From the NCBI GenBank assembly GCA_015179025.1, contig WHUX01000109.1:1-64000 (forward strand): a DNA stretch of 64,000 nucleotides, written 5' to 3'. Made by a program: the position numbers and the translations under genes. The DNA comes from Terfezia claveryi (lineage: Eukaryota > Ascomycota > Pezizomycetes > Pezizales > Pezizaceae). Below are positions 11,401 through 22,778 of the stretch, piece by piece. The notes beneath the pieces were generated by a model. It was given only the letters and a program-made list of their open reading frames with translations. It was not told the DNA's origin and did no database searches. Position 1 is the stretch's first letter. Each line of letters begins with the position of its first letter.

Positions 11401-12070
11401 ACTTATATAAGCCCGCGCATGCATGAATTCCTACGGGATATATCACAAAGCGTGAACTCCGCAGTACTACGACTACGATTTCCCAATATGACTATTACCA
11501 CGCTAGGCATTGTGTAGTATGGCACCCGCGTGCGAAAGGGGGGCTGAGCACCGTTGATCACTGTCGTGCCACTTCTCTTATTATCCCTTATCTCATTGTC
11601 TTCGGAAAGTCTAAATTGTCGGCCTTAGCAGTCGGCCTTGGCAACTATAGTTTTCCTGTATATATACTTCCCTTCCCCTCGCTTTTTCCCTTTGCTCATT
11701 ATTCCCAGCATATTACAGCGAGTATTAGAGAGAGCATTAGAGCGAGAATTAGAGCGAGCATTAGAGCGAGAGTTAGAGCGATGGATACAACGAGAGTTAG
11801 AGCGAAGGTTAGGCCAAGGGTTAGAGCGAGTGTTGCTGCACAAATGTTCCGTGTACATATCTATTGCTAAATACCTCTCTGTGTATATAATAATTGGCGA
11901 ATACAATGAATATTTCTGCTGCATGCATATTCAAAGGTTGCAAACCCGGCTACATAGCTGGCTGGTGTAAGAACGTAGCAGATGCAAGCTGTAAGCGGGT
12001 TGTGTTTCCAAGTGTGTCGGGACAAAGGTTGCATGTATGCTTGCGTCCCAGGCACGGGGGCAACATCCCA

Positions 12071-12346
12071 GTGCATCCCAGATGCGAGAGCAACTGCCCA
12101 GCATTGGTGTTGCGTCCCAGGCGAGGGGGCAACCTACCAGTGCGTCCCAGATGCGAGAGCAACTGCCCAGCATTGGTGTTGCGTCCCAGGCGAGGGGGCA
12201 ACCTGCCAGTGCGTCCCAGATGCGAGAGCAACTGCCCAGCATTGGTGTTGCGTCTCAAGCGTGTGAGCAATGTCACAGTACGTCCTAGACGCGAGCGCAA
12301 CTGCCAAGAATTGGTGTTCCATCCCAGGCGTGTGAGCAACGTCCCA
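12071..12346. repeat. Four tandem 69-bp units near the right end of F
   Basis: Four units of exactly 69 bp start at 12071, 12140, 12209 and 12278, each beginning GTGCGTCCCAGATGCGAGAG or a near copy; the first three are almost identical and the fourth is diverged. Inverted counterparts occupy about 9995-10170 in the left arm, with fewer units. Long GC-rich subterminal repeats are common in TIR transposons as transposase-binding arrays; that role here is inference. Confidence 0.85.
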
Positions 12347-12456
12347 GTGCATCAGGACGGTAGCGCAACAAGCGTTCGCGTCCTGATTTTGAGTTATCGT
12401 CCCGTGCGTTACATGCGTCTGACGCACAGGACGCAAATATTATTTTTGCTGATGGG

Positions 12457-14887
12457 AGAGGAATAGAAAATAGCCTTCCAGATACGATATGGCCATTTTA
12501 AGTATAATATGATGCCTTTTGGCCTAACTAATGCACCGGCCTCTTTCCAGCACTTTATAAACAATGCCCTGCAGGACTTCTTAGACATATTCTGTATTAC
12601 TTACTTTGACAATATCCTCATTTACTCAGATTCCTTAGCTGAACACAAAATCTACGTCTGACAAGTGCTGGAGAAACTGGAGGGAGTCAGGCTATATTTG
12701 AAGCCAGAAAAGTGCAAGTTCCATATATAGAAGGTCAAGTATCTGTAGCTAATTATCACTACGGAGGGCATTCAGATGGACCCTGCAAAGGTCGCTGTGA
12801 TCTAGGAGTAGAAAACTCCAGCCAACCTCAAGGATATATAGGCCTTCTTGGGATTTGCCAACTTCTATTACTGGTTCATTCTGGGATATTCGAAGATCGA
12901 AGCACTACTGACAGCATTAACCAAGACCAAGGGCATGGAAAAAGGCCAGCGCTTCCAGTGAAATCCAGAAGCCCAGTTAGCCTTCGAGAAGCTTAAGGAA
13001 GCCTTCTACTTAGCCTCGATCCTAGCCCACTTTGATCTCGATAGTGAGTGTATCATGGAAATGGATGCCTCCGACTATATCTCCGCTGGAATCCTGTCCT
13101 AGTATGTCAATGGAGTCCTCTACCTGGTGGCCTATTTCTCTAAAAAGCACTCTCCGGTGGAGTGTAATTACAAGATCTAAGATAAGGAATTAATGGCTAT
13201 TGTCTGAGCTTTTGAGGAATGGAGGCCTCATCTGGAATCAGTAAAGGGGATCATTGAGGTGCTATTCGATCATAAGAATCTTGTGTACTTTACTACCATT
13301 AAGCTACTGAACCGATGACAGGCTAGGTGGTTGGAGTTCTTATCTCGATTCAACCTCAAGATTAAGTATCGGCCTAGAAAAGTGGGTAGTAAGCTAGATG
13401 CACTAACTAGGAGATCAGGAGATCTCCCTAAAGTAGGGGATGAAAGGCTAAAATACCAAAATCAAGTAGTATTGAAGCCCAAGAACCTTGATCTAGCAGC
13501 CAATGTCCTGGCTAAAGCTGGGGCTGAGGCTGGTGCAGAGGCCGATGCTGAGGCTAATGCCGAGACCAACCTCCAACAACTGTTGAAACAGGCGTACGAA
13601 GGAGACCCTCTAGCCAGAGAAATCATTACCACAATAGATTCTGGCCAGTGCCACTATCCAAAGATCTCTCTGACCGAATGTACCATCTAGAAGGGCCTTC
13701 TTTATTACTTCGAATGGCTCTATGTGCTAGAAGGAGAGCTGTGCCTATGATTGATCAAGGAACACCATGATGCCCTAGCGGCAAGCCATCCAGAAGTGGC
13801 TAAAACATTGGAGCTGCTGGTTAGGGAATACACATCGATCAATCAATAGAAGGACATAGAATGGTATGTACAGAACTGCCATATTTGCAAACGTACTAAG
13901 CCTGTCTGCCACACCCCATATAGGACCCTGAAACCTCTGGACATCCCAGATCGACTCTGGCTGCACCTAACTATAGACTTTATAATGGGATTGCCAGAAG
14001 ACATAAGGTTTAACACCATCCTGATGGTAGTAGACTGATTAATAAAGATGAGGTATGTTATACCTTGTTGAGATACCTGCTCTGCTCTGGAGTTAGCCAA
14101 CCTCTACTTCAATAATGTATTCCAGTACTATGGCCTCCCTGAATCGATTGTGTCCGACCGTGGCCCCCAGTTTATCTCAGAATTCTGGCAAGCCTTCTGT
14201 AAACTTCTGGGGATCAAAGTTTGCCTGTCAATAGTTTACTACCTCTAGACGGATGGCTAATCGAAGAGGATGAATACTATCATAGAGTAGTATTTGAGGG
14301 CTTTCATTAATTAGCAGCAGGACAACTGGGTTTCGTTACTGGCAACCTACAAATTCGCCACCAACAACCAGTTTTCAGAGTCCTCAAAAACCTCCCCCTT
14401 CCTAGCCAATTACAGTTAGCACCCTTGATTCATAGATGCCTTAGCACCCTTGCAGAGAATCCACCCCCCGGCCAAAGAGTTCGTAGCTGGAATTGTGGAG
14501 CTCTACTCTACTCTGAAAGCTGAGCTGGAATATGCACAAGCCAGGTAAGCCAAATATACCAACAGATCATGGTTGCCAGTCCCCAAGTATCAGCTAGAAG
14601 ATAAGGTATGGCTCTCTAGCAGGTACTTCAAGATGGAACAGCCATCTCGTAAGCTCAACCATAAGTTTCTGGGTCCATTAGAGGTGGTAGCCACTGTGGG
14701 TACTCATACCTATCAATTGAGGTTCCCCAAAGACATCAAATGCCACCTGGTTGTATATGTATCGGAAATTGAGCCAGTGGCTGATGATCCCCTTTCAAGG
14801 TAGAAACAACCCCCTCCCCCTCCTGTGGTAATCAAGGGTGAAGAAGAGTGGGAGGTCAAAGAGGTATTAGACTCGAGGAAGAGGTAT
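12457..14887 (+). pseudogene. Element A pol, part 2 (RT, RNase H, integrase, start of chromodomain)
   Basis: The frame resumes two positions later (starts congruent to 2 mod 3), as expected from a 2540-bp insertion. It has RT '[15 protein letters not shown]' codons (about 12510), a mutated YLDD (YFDN, about 12601-12612), an RNase H core (EMDASDY, 13056), an Ala/Glu/Asn stretch (13505-13570), an integrase zinc arm (HHDALAASHPE), the catalytic region with SDRGPQF (about 14155), and the C-terminal 'PKYQLEDKVWLSSRYF' block. Many stops. It ends at 14887 inside the chromodomain, where element C is inserted. Confidence 0.9.
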
Positions 14888-15511
14888 TGTTATGGCTCAG
14901 GTAAGGGACCTACACCCCTGGTGGAACCAATACCCTGCTATAGCTGCTAACTGTGATGGACTGATCACCCATACAGATGCGGGTAGCATGCTTGGGAATA
15001 AAGCGTTAAAGGGATTGGCTATTAAAGTGTGTGTCTTTGAGGTTGGCTCTCATACATGTATTCTCTTCGATATGTTTCCATTATATTCTTATGCTTGTTA
15101 TTTAGATATCATTATTGGTTATACTCGAATTTAGATCCTGTATATCAGCCTGACTGCAATACGTTGAAGTTCAGGCTGCTTAATCAATGTATGTCAGACT
15201 GCAGCATTCCTAAATAGGAAGTGGTTTTCTAGTTAGGCAACGACCTGACGTCAATGCTACTAAGCTATTATAGGAAGTACTGTCCAGATCTGATTATTCG
15301 TTATCAGATCTAAGCTTCTATATAACTCACCGCTTTTACATAGTTAATACAATAAGACCCAAGTGGTGTTCTAAGTCTCAATAGCTTTACTCTTATCGAG
15401 TCCGCAATACACCCGAGTTGTTACTGCGTTTATACTTGCACTTATCACCAAATAACTCCTTGTTACCTTTCCGCCGACTTGTATATCCGTAGTTACAGCC
15501 CGCCTATAACA
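14888..15511 (+). repeat. Element C 5' LTR
   Basis: 624 bp, starting TGTTATGGCTCAGG and ending CCTATAACA, so the ends form a short inverted repeat TGTTAT/ATAACA. A TATATAA box sits at 15319-15325. The bases after the LTR (TTACACCGCTTG) do not contain the usual TGG that starts a tRNA primer-binding site. Confidence 0.9.
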
Positions 15512-15569
15512 TTACACCGCTTGTCTATATACTTCTATAGATATCAACATCTCACAATCCCCTACAACC

Positions 15570-17352
15570 ATGTCGATGTTGAGAGGATTACTTGGTAAAG
15601 CCTCTGATGAGCCTATGGCTGACACTAATAATGATAGCGTTGTCCAGGCATAACAACGAGCTAAACAATTTATCGAGCAATACTATGCTCCCTCATCCTA
15701 GATTCCACAGTTTCAGGAACGCTGGAGCACCCCCTGTCAACAAATAGGACTCGGATCTATATCCCCCCTCTCCAGAACCTATCATACGATCAGTCGCTCC
15801 ATCAGTAGCTCCATCTACCAATCCAGGACCCTCCACTAAGGGCAAGCGACCAGCAGCTCGCCACCAAACTCCTGTTGATCCTGGATACGCTGCCATGAAG
15901 GCACAAGTTCAGTGTTTAGAGGCAGAAAAGCAAGCTGTACTTGTACAGGTACAACAGCTACAACAGACACAGACAGCACATACCGAATTCATTCAGCGAA
16001 GTGCAGCAGATATCCAGAACACAGCTAATGCTGCTGCCAACAAATATGCATAATTATCAAATGATATACAAAGCGCCCTGTTACAGATCCAGAACCTTAT
16101 TATTTCTGGACAAGAGAACCAAACAAAGGAGTTTCAGACAATTCACCACAACCTTCGATATCTTAAAGGACAAGCTGACTTCTACCATGACCAATATCAG
16201 TAAAGGTTTACTAGTATTGAAGGACAATTTGCTGGAATGAAAGAACAATTCACTAGTATGAGAGGACAATTTACTAGCTTTCAAGATCGACTTGAAAGGG
16301 TAGAACGATGAGTACAGGCTCCTTAGCCTATGCATCCTCCAGCAAATATAGCACAAAGACTCGAGCAAGTAGCAGGAGGTATACCACCACCTCCTCCACC
16401 ACCAGTCGAACAAAGACGACCCAGAGACCCCACTCCTCTACTACCTCCTCCAGTAGGACTTGGGATCTTCGAAGATAAGTAGATAGCAGGTAAAGCACCA
16501 CCCCCAAATAAATTCAAAGGGGACCGAACACACCTTGAAGGCTGGATCCTTCAAATAGACAATTACTTTCTCATCACTCTCACCTGAAATGAAGACCAGA
16601 AGCTAGCATATGTTGGGTTATCAATGGATGGAAAAGCATTGGATTGGTAGAAGGCTAACCGAGTTAAGTATCATACTTGGAAGGAGGTTAAGGAAGCCAT
16701 GGAACTGTATTATGGGGACCACTACCAGGCAGATCGAGCATATCATGACCTAGCAGCATTAAAAAAGACTAGTTCTATCTTAGATTATCTAACGGAGGTA
16801 GATAGGCTTAACAATTATGCCAAACTATCCGAGATACAGGTCATCAATATTATAATCTCCAACCTTCCCCATGATCTCCGTAAATCAATGACCTACTACG
16901 AAAACCTTTGCACTTTCCCTCACCAATGGAGACAAAAGCTTATCGAAATGGATATCATTTCTACTGAGTTTCAAAGCCGTAACCATCATGCCCCTCCAAT
17001 GCAATCGGTATCAAAGAAAAGAACCTTTGAAGAGTGAGTACAACTTCGAGGAGGGAATGCTACAACTGCAAATACTCGTCATGAATCGACAACTATGCCA
17101 GATGGATCAATCCGCATCCCTTCACAAACCATCAACAAACGAGCAAAAGAAAGGCGATATGTATGGTGTGGAAGAAGTAGTCATCTATCTAAAGACTGTA
17201 GGGAGGGCAAACAATTGAAGACTCCTCCTCCTACAAATGCTAGCGCTAATAACCGAAACCAAGAGCATACTAACAAGAAAATTCAGACTGATAAAGGACA
17301 CCTCAAAATCATTGAGTTAGGTTCTGAAGAAGAAGAATCGGGAAAAGAATAA
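15570..17352 (+). pseudogene. Element C gag, degenerate
   Basis: ATG 15570 opens MSMLRGLLGKASDEPMADT and meets a TAA after about 26 codons; further stops and small indels follow. A gag domain is readable at 16500-17037 (KFKGDR, then ELYYGDHYQADRAYHDLAAL). The zinc knuckle near 17158-17199 reads YVWCGRSSHLSKDC: the first cysteine of CX2CX4HX4C is tyrosine, a one-base transition. Confidence 0.8.
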
Positions 17353-17375
17353 GGAGTACATCACCTACCGTCGGA

Positions 17376-20300
17376 CGTACTCCTAGACACTCTCCCCTTC
17401 TGATAGTCCGAATTTTTATTGCTGGGGAAAGATAGAAGCAGTAGTAGACTGTAGAGCTAGTGCTCTAGTCATTGGAAAAAGGTTAGCAATTAAGTTGGGA
17501 ATTTGGAAAAGAGCTAGGGAAGTTAAGGTTAGGCAGGGAGATGGATCTCGAATTTCTGGAGGAAAATATATTGTTAATACTAGGTTTGATATATTGGATT
17601 CCTCTTCTCGTTTTTTGGGTAAGTTTAAGATAGATGCCGAAGTATTGGATATTGGAAAGAAGGATGTTATTTTGGGTTTGTCTTGGTTGACAGAAAATGA
17701 ATTTTTAGTGGATACTCAGGACAGGTACCTGAGACAGGTCTCTACAGGTTTGATTATTCCATATTCTGTTAGATGGATTCCTACTATTTCTGTTCTTGAA
17801 GGTGAAGAGCTACTTGAGGATGGCAAGATTGTGCTTATTATTGATGCAAGTGAACGATACTCTCATTACACACATTGCTTTACCATAGAACAGGCAGCTA
17901 GACTCCCTGAACACAAGCCATGGGACTACGAAATCCCTCTCCAAGACCCAACTGCAAAGATACCATTCGGGGCTATCTACAAGACTACATGGGAGGAAGA
18001 TGAACCACTCTAGAAGTACCTTGATGAGAACCTTCTCACTACTAAAGTCTGACGTTCACGCTCCTCCGCTGGCACTCCTATCCTATTTGTTCGAAAGAAA
18101 GACGGATCCTTAAGGCTATGTGTCGATTACCGAGCCCTTAACCATCTTACTATACCAAACAAATACCCACTCCCTTTATCTCAAAGTTACTCGATAGAAC
18201 TTGTGGAGGTAAATGGTTTACACGATTGGACCTCAAAAATGGGTACAACCTCATTAGGATTACACCTGGAGATGAATGGAAGACAGCATTCAGGACGAAA
18301 AAGAGACTATTCGAGTATACCGTGATGCCATTTGGGTTGACCAATGCCTCCACTACATTTCAAGAAATGATGGATACGATCTTTAAGGATATAGAAGGAT
18401 ATATCTGGTACTTGGACGACATACTTATCTACGGAGGTGAGACAGAGGAAGAACATCAACAAATAGTCGAAAAAGTTCTTCAGCAATGTATCCAACATGA
18501 GTTAGCCGTTAACCTCATGAAGTCCGAGTTCCATGTCCAGGAGACCTTATTCCTGGTCATATTATCAATGGTCAACATGTCCAAATGGACCCCTCCAAGC
18601 TCGAAACTATGTCCAAGTGGCCTATTCCTACCAAGAAGAAAGAGGTTCAAGTATTCCTAGACTTCGCTAATTACTACTGTCGATTTATTGCCAACTATAG
18701 TACAAAAGCACGCCCCTTAATCGACTTAACGAAAGATGTTCCTTTCAGTTGGGGACATGAGCAACAGCAAGCCTTTGATGACCACCGAGAACGATTCCTC
18801 ACTGCTCCCATCCTCACACAGTTTGACAGAAACTCGAGACAATTATAGAGACTGATGCTAGTAATCAAGCTATTGCTGGTATCCTCTCTCAATACCATGT
18901 TGTCAATGGAGGAAAGCAGCTTCACCCTGTTGAATACTATGCAAAAACCCTCTCCGCAGCTCAACGCAACTAGCCTATCCACGATAAAGAGTTGTTTGTA
19001 ATCGTGGATTGCTTCTGGAAGTAGCAAGATTAGTTGGTTAGCGTTCCAGTGAATGTCTATACAGACCATCAAGGGCTACAATATTTCAACACCAAACAGA
19101 AGCTCAACTCCCGTCAAGCTACCTGGTACCTCCACATGACTGAGTTCAGATACAATATTCACTACAGACCCGGTTCCAAGATAGGTAAGCCTGATGGCTT
19201 GTCTAGACGTTCAGGGGAAGAGAAATCAGGCATGAATGCAAGATTTTTCGAAGATGGACAACTAATGGTACTAGAGGAAGAGGATGAAGAGGAAGCCGAA
19301 GATGTTGAAGTGGAAGGAATTGATATGGCCGGATGGCAGAAGAAGGATGGACTATGAGTAGTACCCCCGAGTTTAAGTTGGAAGTGTTAAAGCAACACCA
19401 TAACAGTCAAGTGGCAGGACATAGGGGAAGACATTGTACTCAAGAGCTAGTGTCAAGGAATTTTACATAGGATAAGTGGCAAGAAGATATTGCAAATTAT
19501 GTGGGAGGATGTACTAAGTGTCAAAAAGCAAAGGCAGATAGGCATACTAGTAGCAGGCAAATGAAGTTGATACCGATGCCAACTGGAGAATGACCATTTG
19601 AGGAAATAGCTATGGACTTTGTTAGTGAGCTACTAGAGTCAGAAGGCTTTAATGCAATACTTATTATTACAGACCGGTTTACGAAAGTACAACACTACAT
19701 TCCGGCAAAAACTACATGGACTGCATCCGATGTTGCTGATACTTACATTAATAAGATATGGAGACTTTATGGCCTTCCCCGACATATCACCTCTGACCGT
19801 GGTCCACAATTCGCCTCTAGATTCCATAAAGAACTTAACTAGAAGCTCAATATATCCCTCCGCCTCTCCACTGCCTATTACCCTCAGACCGATGGACTTG
19901 CTGAACGAGCAGTCCAAACACTTAAGCAGTACCTCCGTATCTACTGTCACCATAGGTAAACTCGTTGGAAACGATGGCTACCCTTAGCCGAGTTTGCCTA
20001 TAATACTGCCGCCCACTCTACCCATAAGTACTCCCCGTACTGAAGTTTGTACGGCTTCGACTCTCGCACCATTCACCTTTCAGATAACTATGAATTCTCC
20101 TCTCCCGCTGCAGAAGAATGGCTAGACCGAATGACAACAGTGCATAACCAAATTCACGATACCCTCAAGCAAATCAACCACAAGAGAAGTGCTATACACC
20201 TTGAAAAAGCACGCAGGTTTGCTATTGATGACTGGGTATTAGTTAACCGCTGGAATCTACAGATATGAGCTGGGAACAACTGTTCCCTTACCAGCAAGTG

Positions 20301-20649
20301 GATAGGGCCCTACAAGGTCATTGAAGCTATTGGTATACACGCATATAGGCTCGAAGTTCTACAAGGCACACGATGGCACAATGTTGTTCATGTAACCTTC
20401 CTAAAACCATTCAAATGACGAGATGAACCACAAGATATAGATGAAGATGAACCAGATATCTTCGAAGTCGAATCCATTGTGGACTCTCGCAAAAATAGAG
20501 GAATAGTCAAGTATAGGGTGCGTTGTCAAGGATATACGGAGTTTGAAGACACTTGGGAGACCTTTGACAAGTTGGATAACTGTCCGGAGAAGCTCAGAGA
20601 GTATCGAGAGAAGTTCCCCAATAAGCCACGAGATGAAAGAGATGTATGA
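17376..20649 (+). pseudogene. Element C pol (PR, RT, RH, IN, chromodomain), degenerate
   Basis: Protease AVVDCRAS at about 17443 (where D-S/T-G would be expected) and GLSWL (about 17675). RT has LCVDYRALN (18115) and YLDD (about 18408). RNase H has TDASNQ (about 18850) and the YTDHQGL motif (19057). The integrase zinc arm is about 19390-19535 and its core carries AMDF, TSDRGPQF and QTDGLAERA (about 19610-19920). The chromodomain is at about 20460-20640 (FEVESIVDSRKNRG...YRVRCQGY...DTWE). At least a dozen stops and a few frameshifts break it; many stops look like TGG or CGA/CAG transitions. Confidence 0.85.
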
Positions 20650-21270
20650 GGCTGGCTCTACATCAGGAAATTCCAATGGATGAAGACATGGTACCTTTTA
20701 CTCTCCTACTCGTCACCTTTTCCCTGTGGGTTTTTTGGCGAGAGGTTTGGTTTTTAATGGCTATGGCATGTATATATAGATACACCGGTCTTGTGGTACC
20801 CTTAAATAGGAGTGAAGGTATCTAGCTAGTTGGTTAGTGCCTACCACCAGGAAGTTACCTGAGTTGTTACTAATACTTGTCTTATCCAGGGTCGGAAGTA
20901 CTTGTATTTAGCTGAGGGCAGCTGCCTTGAAATGGGAGTAATATTATAGCTCAGGTAAGGGACCTACACCCTTGTGGAACCAATACACTACTATAGCTGC
21001 TAACTGTGATGGACTGATCACCCATACAGATGCGGGTAGCACGCTTGAGAATAAAGCGTTAAAGGGATTGGCTATTGAAGTGTGTGTCTCTGAGGTTGGC
21101 TCTCATACATGTATTCTCTTCGATATGTTTCCATTATATTCTTATGCTTGTTATTTAGATATCATTATTGGTTATACTCGAATTTAGATCCTGTATATCA
21201 GCCTGACTGCAATGCATTGAAGTTCAGGCTACTTAATCAATGTATGTCAGACTGCAGCATTCCTTAATAG

Positions 21271-21946
21271 TGTAATGGAGAACGTTGTTTCATTGCTTAT
21301 ATAATTGATTATATACTTTTGTATTTCCTATATTACTACTATGTTATGTAACTAAGCCTCTCGGTTGAAGGACTAGCCTTCTACCACCTCCTATTGCTTA
21401 TAAGCGTCCATAGTATGCGGAATCTGCCATGGGAAGTTCCATGGCACTTGCCATATGAAGACACCCTCATTATGGCTGCGTGACCTCTGTTTAAGGCGTG
21501 TGACTCATTACTATGGCCACATGACCATCGTTTATGGCGTGTGACTCATTACTATGGCCACATGACCCCTTTTGTACAGCGCACCACCTTCTGGTGTGCC
21601 ACCCTTTATTGTATTTATTTCCTTAGTCATCAGATCTCAGAGGAGTATAAATAGGCCGCTGGATTCCCTCTGGAATCCACAGAAAGAAAGAAGCAACCAA
21701 GCAAGCCATCAGAGCAAGCAAGCCTATATTCCGATCAGATCAAGATCATATAGCTTAGATAGCACAAATCATATAAGATAGATTACACCAGTTAATTACT
21801 GTTCCCTTGGGAATGTCCCACATAGTAATCTCCCTACCCTTCTGAGGTCTTACCTCAGCAGAACCGAAATACACAAACGTCCGTGCCTACGGATATAGAT
21901 TGTATAAACGGTACTGAATGAATACTGTCTAGTACCATTCATTACA
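21271..21946 (+). repeat. Element D1 5' LTR
   Basis: 676 bp. U3 holds two copies of a block with TGACTCA followed by GGCCACATGACC; the TATA box is at 21646. After it come three consecutive short hairpins (GTTCCC/GGGAA(C), TGAGGT/ACCTCA and CCGT/ACGG stems, about 21795-21890). Six LTRs of this family are present in the window. The sequence after the LTR is a T-run then AACTTACTTACC, with no TGG-type tRNA primer-binding site. Confidence 0.92.
21501..21655 (+). promoter_or_regulatory. D-family LTR promoter: two TGACTCA motifs and TATA box
   Basis: TGACTCA lies at 21501-21507 and 21542-21548, within a direct repeat of about 41 bp. TATAAATAGG is at 21646-21655. TGACTCA is the binding core for Gcn4/CPCA-type bZIP factors; stress or amino-acid control of this LTR is inference. 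The motifs recur in the other full D LTRs, with mutations in a few. Confidence 0.55.
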
Positions 21947-22174
21947 TTTTTTTTAACTTACTTACCTAATCTTTACTCTTAAATCCAAGGCCTGATCAAC
22001 CTTCGGATACCTTTATTACACTCACGCAAGTGTATACAATTCGACACCCAAGTGCACATATAAAATCGATATCGTTATTCAACTAGCTAGCCAACAAAAT
22101 ATCCAACAAACGAGACATCAGACTCTCAACTGCAGTACATCAACAAAAGACTTAGAAGCAAGCTAAGCAGAGCT

Positions 22175-22777
22175 CTAACGGGCAGTGGTATCCCACATTA
22201 AACAATCCCACCCTCGTTCACAACACTTTTCCCAATAAGATCGACAACTCATCTTGCACTCCTGGCAACCGCCATTACATCTGTACCTATAAATCCAGTA
22301 CACCATTGAAAAACCGGCCCCCCAGGTCCCAGGAATAATTGGTCTAAACAACCAAGCATCACAATCCCAAGGCTCAAATCTCGCTGCCTCCACTGCAGCC
22401 ATTTCCTCCAGAAAAGAATTACCTCCATCAGAACCTTCCTTAGGCCCAGACATCTCTACCAATACCTCTGCGCCCCCAACGTCTACCTCAACACACCAAT
22501 CAGAAAACGTGACACTCTTGCCGGAAGAACTAGAACTAGATTCTAGACCAGTAGACGAAGAAAAACCAGGACCATAAGAAACATCAGGATCCTGACATCC
22601 AGCCTCACCAGCCTCGTGAGCCACCGAGCCAACAGAACCGTCAGTCGAACGGAGATCATAAGGATCATCAGCCACCACACCATCAGCACAGAAAGGTGCC
22701 AAAGAAGAAAAGTAACTCGACGATCGTATCGCATAACCAGCTGCATTTGGTTGCGGACAGACGACGAAATCAGACAT
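22175..22777 (-). CDS. Conserved antisense ORF in D leader, divergent from gag (copy D1, intact)
   Basis: A 200-codon open frame on the minus strand starts with ATG at 22777, one base away from the plus-strand gag ATG at 22779 (the sequence reads CAT-A-ATG). It begins MSDFVVCPQPNAAGYAIRSS, has an Asp/Gly/Ser-rich middle with a serine run (GLESSSSSSGKS), then a Trp/Cys-rich end (AWLFRPIIPGTWG, CNGGCQECKMSCRS, WEKCC, GWDCLMWD). The cysteine pattern C-x3-C-x2-C-x3-C-x6-CC-x5-C suggests metal binding or disulfides. No signal peptide or membrane segment. A minus-strand TATAAAT (22879-22885) lies about 100 bp upstream. I do not recognise the protein. The frame could also be extended upstream into gag antisense, but the start facing gag is the better choice. 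Confidence 0.55.
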   Translation of the reverse strand: MSDFVVCPQPNAAGYAIRSSSYFSSLAPFCADGVVADDPYDLRSTDGSVGSVAHEAGEAGCQDPDVSYGPGFSSSTGLESSSSSSGKSVTFSDWCVEVDVGGAEVLVEMSGPKEGSDGGNSFLEEMAAVEAARFEPWDCDAWLFRPIIPGTWGAGFSMVYWIYRYRCNGGCQECKMSCRSYWEKCCERGWDCLMWDTTAR

Positions 22778-22778
22778 A

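Larger units (their letters stand above)
9917..12454. mobile_element. Foldback element F: 2.5-kb palindrome inserted in A's RT
   Basis: It starts CATCAGCAAAAA and ends TTTTTGCTGATG, its reverse complement. Left arm (9917-10855) and right arm (11401-12454) are imperfect inverted copies over their whole length, with matching motifs in reverse order (GCGTCC-rich ends, 69-bp repeats, GCTCTAA-type short repeats, CCCCCCTTTCGCACGCGGGTGCC). Between them lies a 39-bp minisatellite. Removing 2538 bp plus a GG dinucleotide restores A's RT reading at the expected length, so a 2-bp duplication (GG, 9915-9916 and 12455-12456) is likely, though other cut points are possible. No transposase is seen, so it is non-autonomous; the superfamily is unknown to me. 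Confidence 0.85.

Noticed and set aside
10798..11517. Long open frames on both strands (up to about 208 codons) rich in IYI/ARN/CFW repeats
   Set aside because: They are made by the 39-bp minisatellite, whose length is a multiple of three, so stops are absent in several frames at once. The predicted peptides are pure repeats.
21572..21781. 60-69-codon frame recurring in every D LTR (SAPPSGVPPFIVFISLVIRS)
   Set aside because: It starts with TTG, spans the TATA box and is kept only because the LTR DNA is conserved; no sign of selection as protein.
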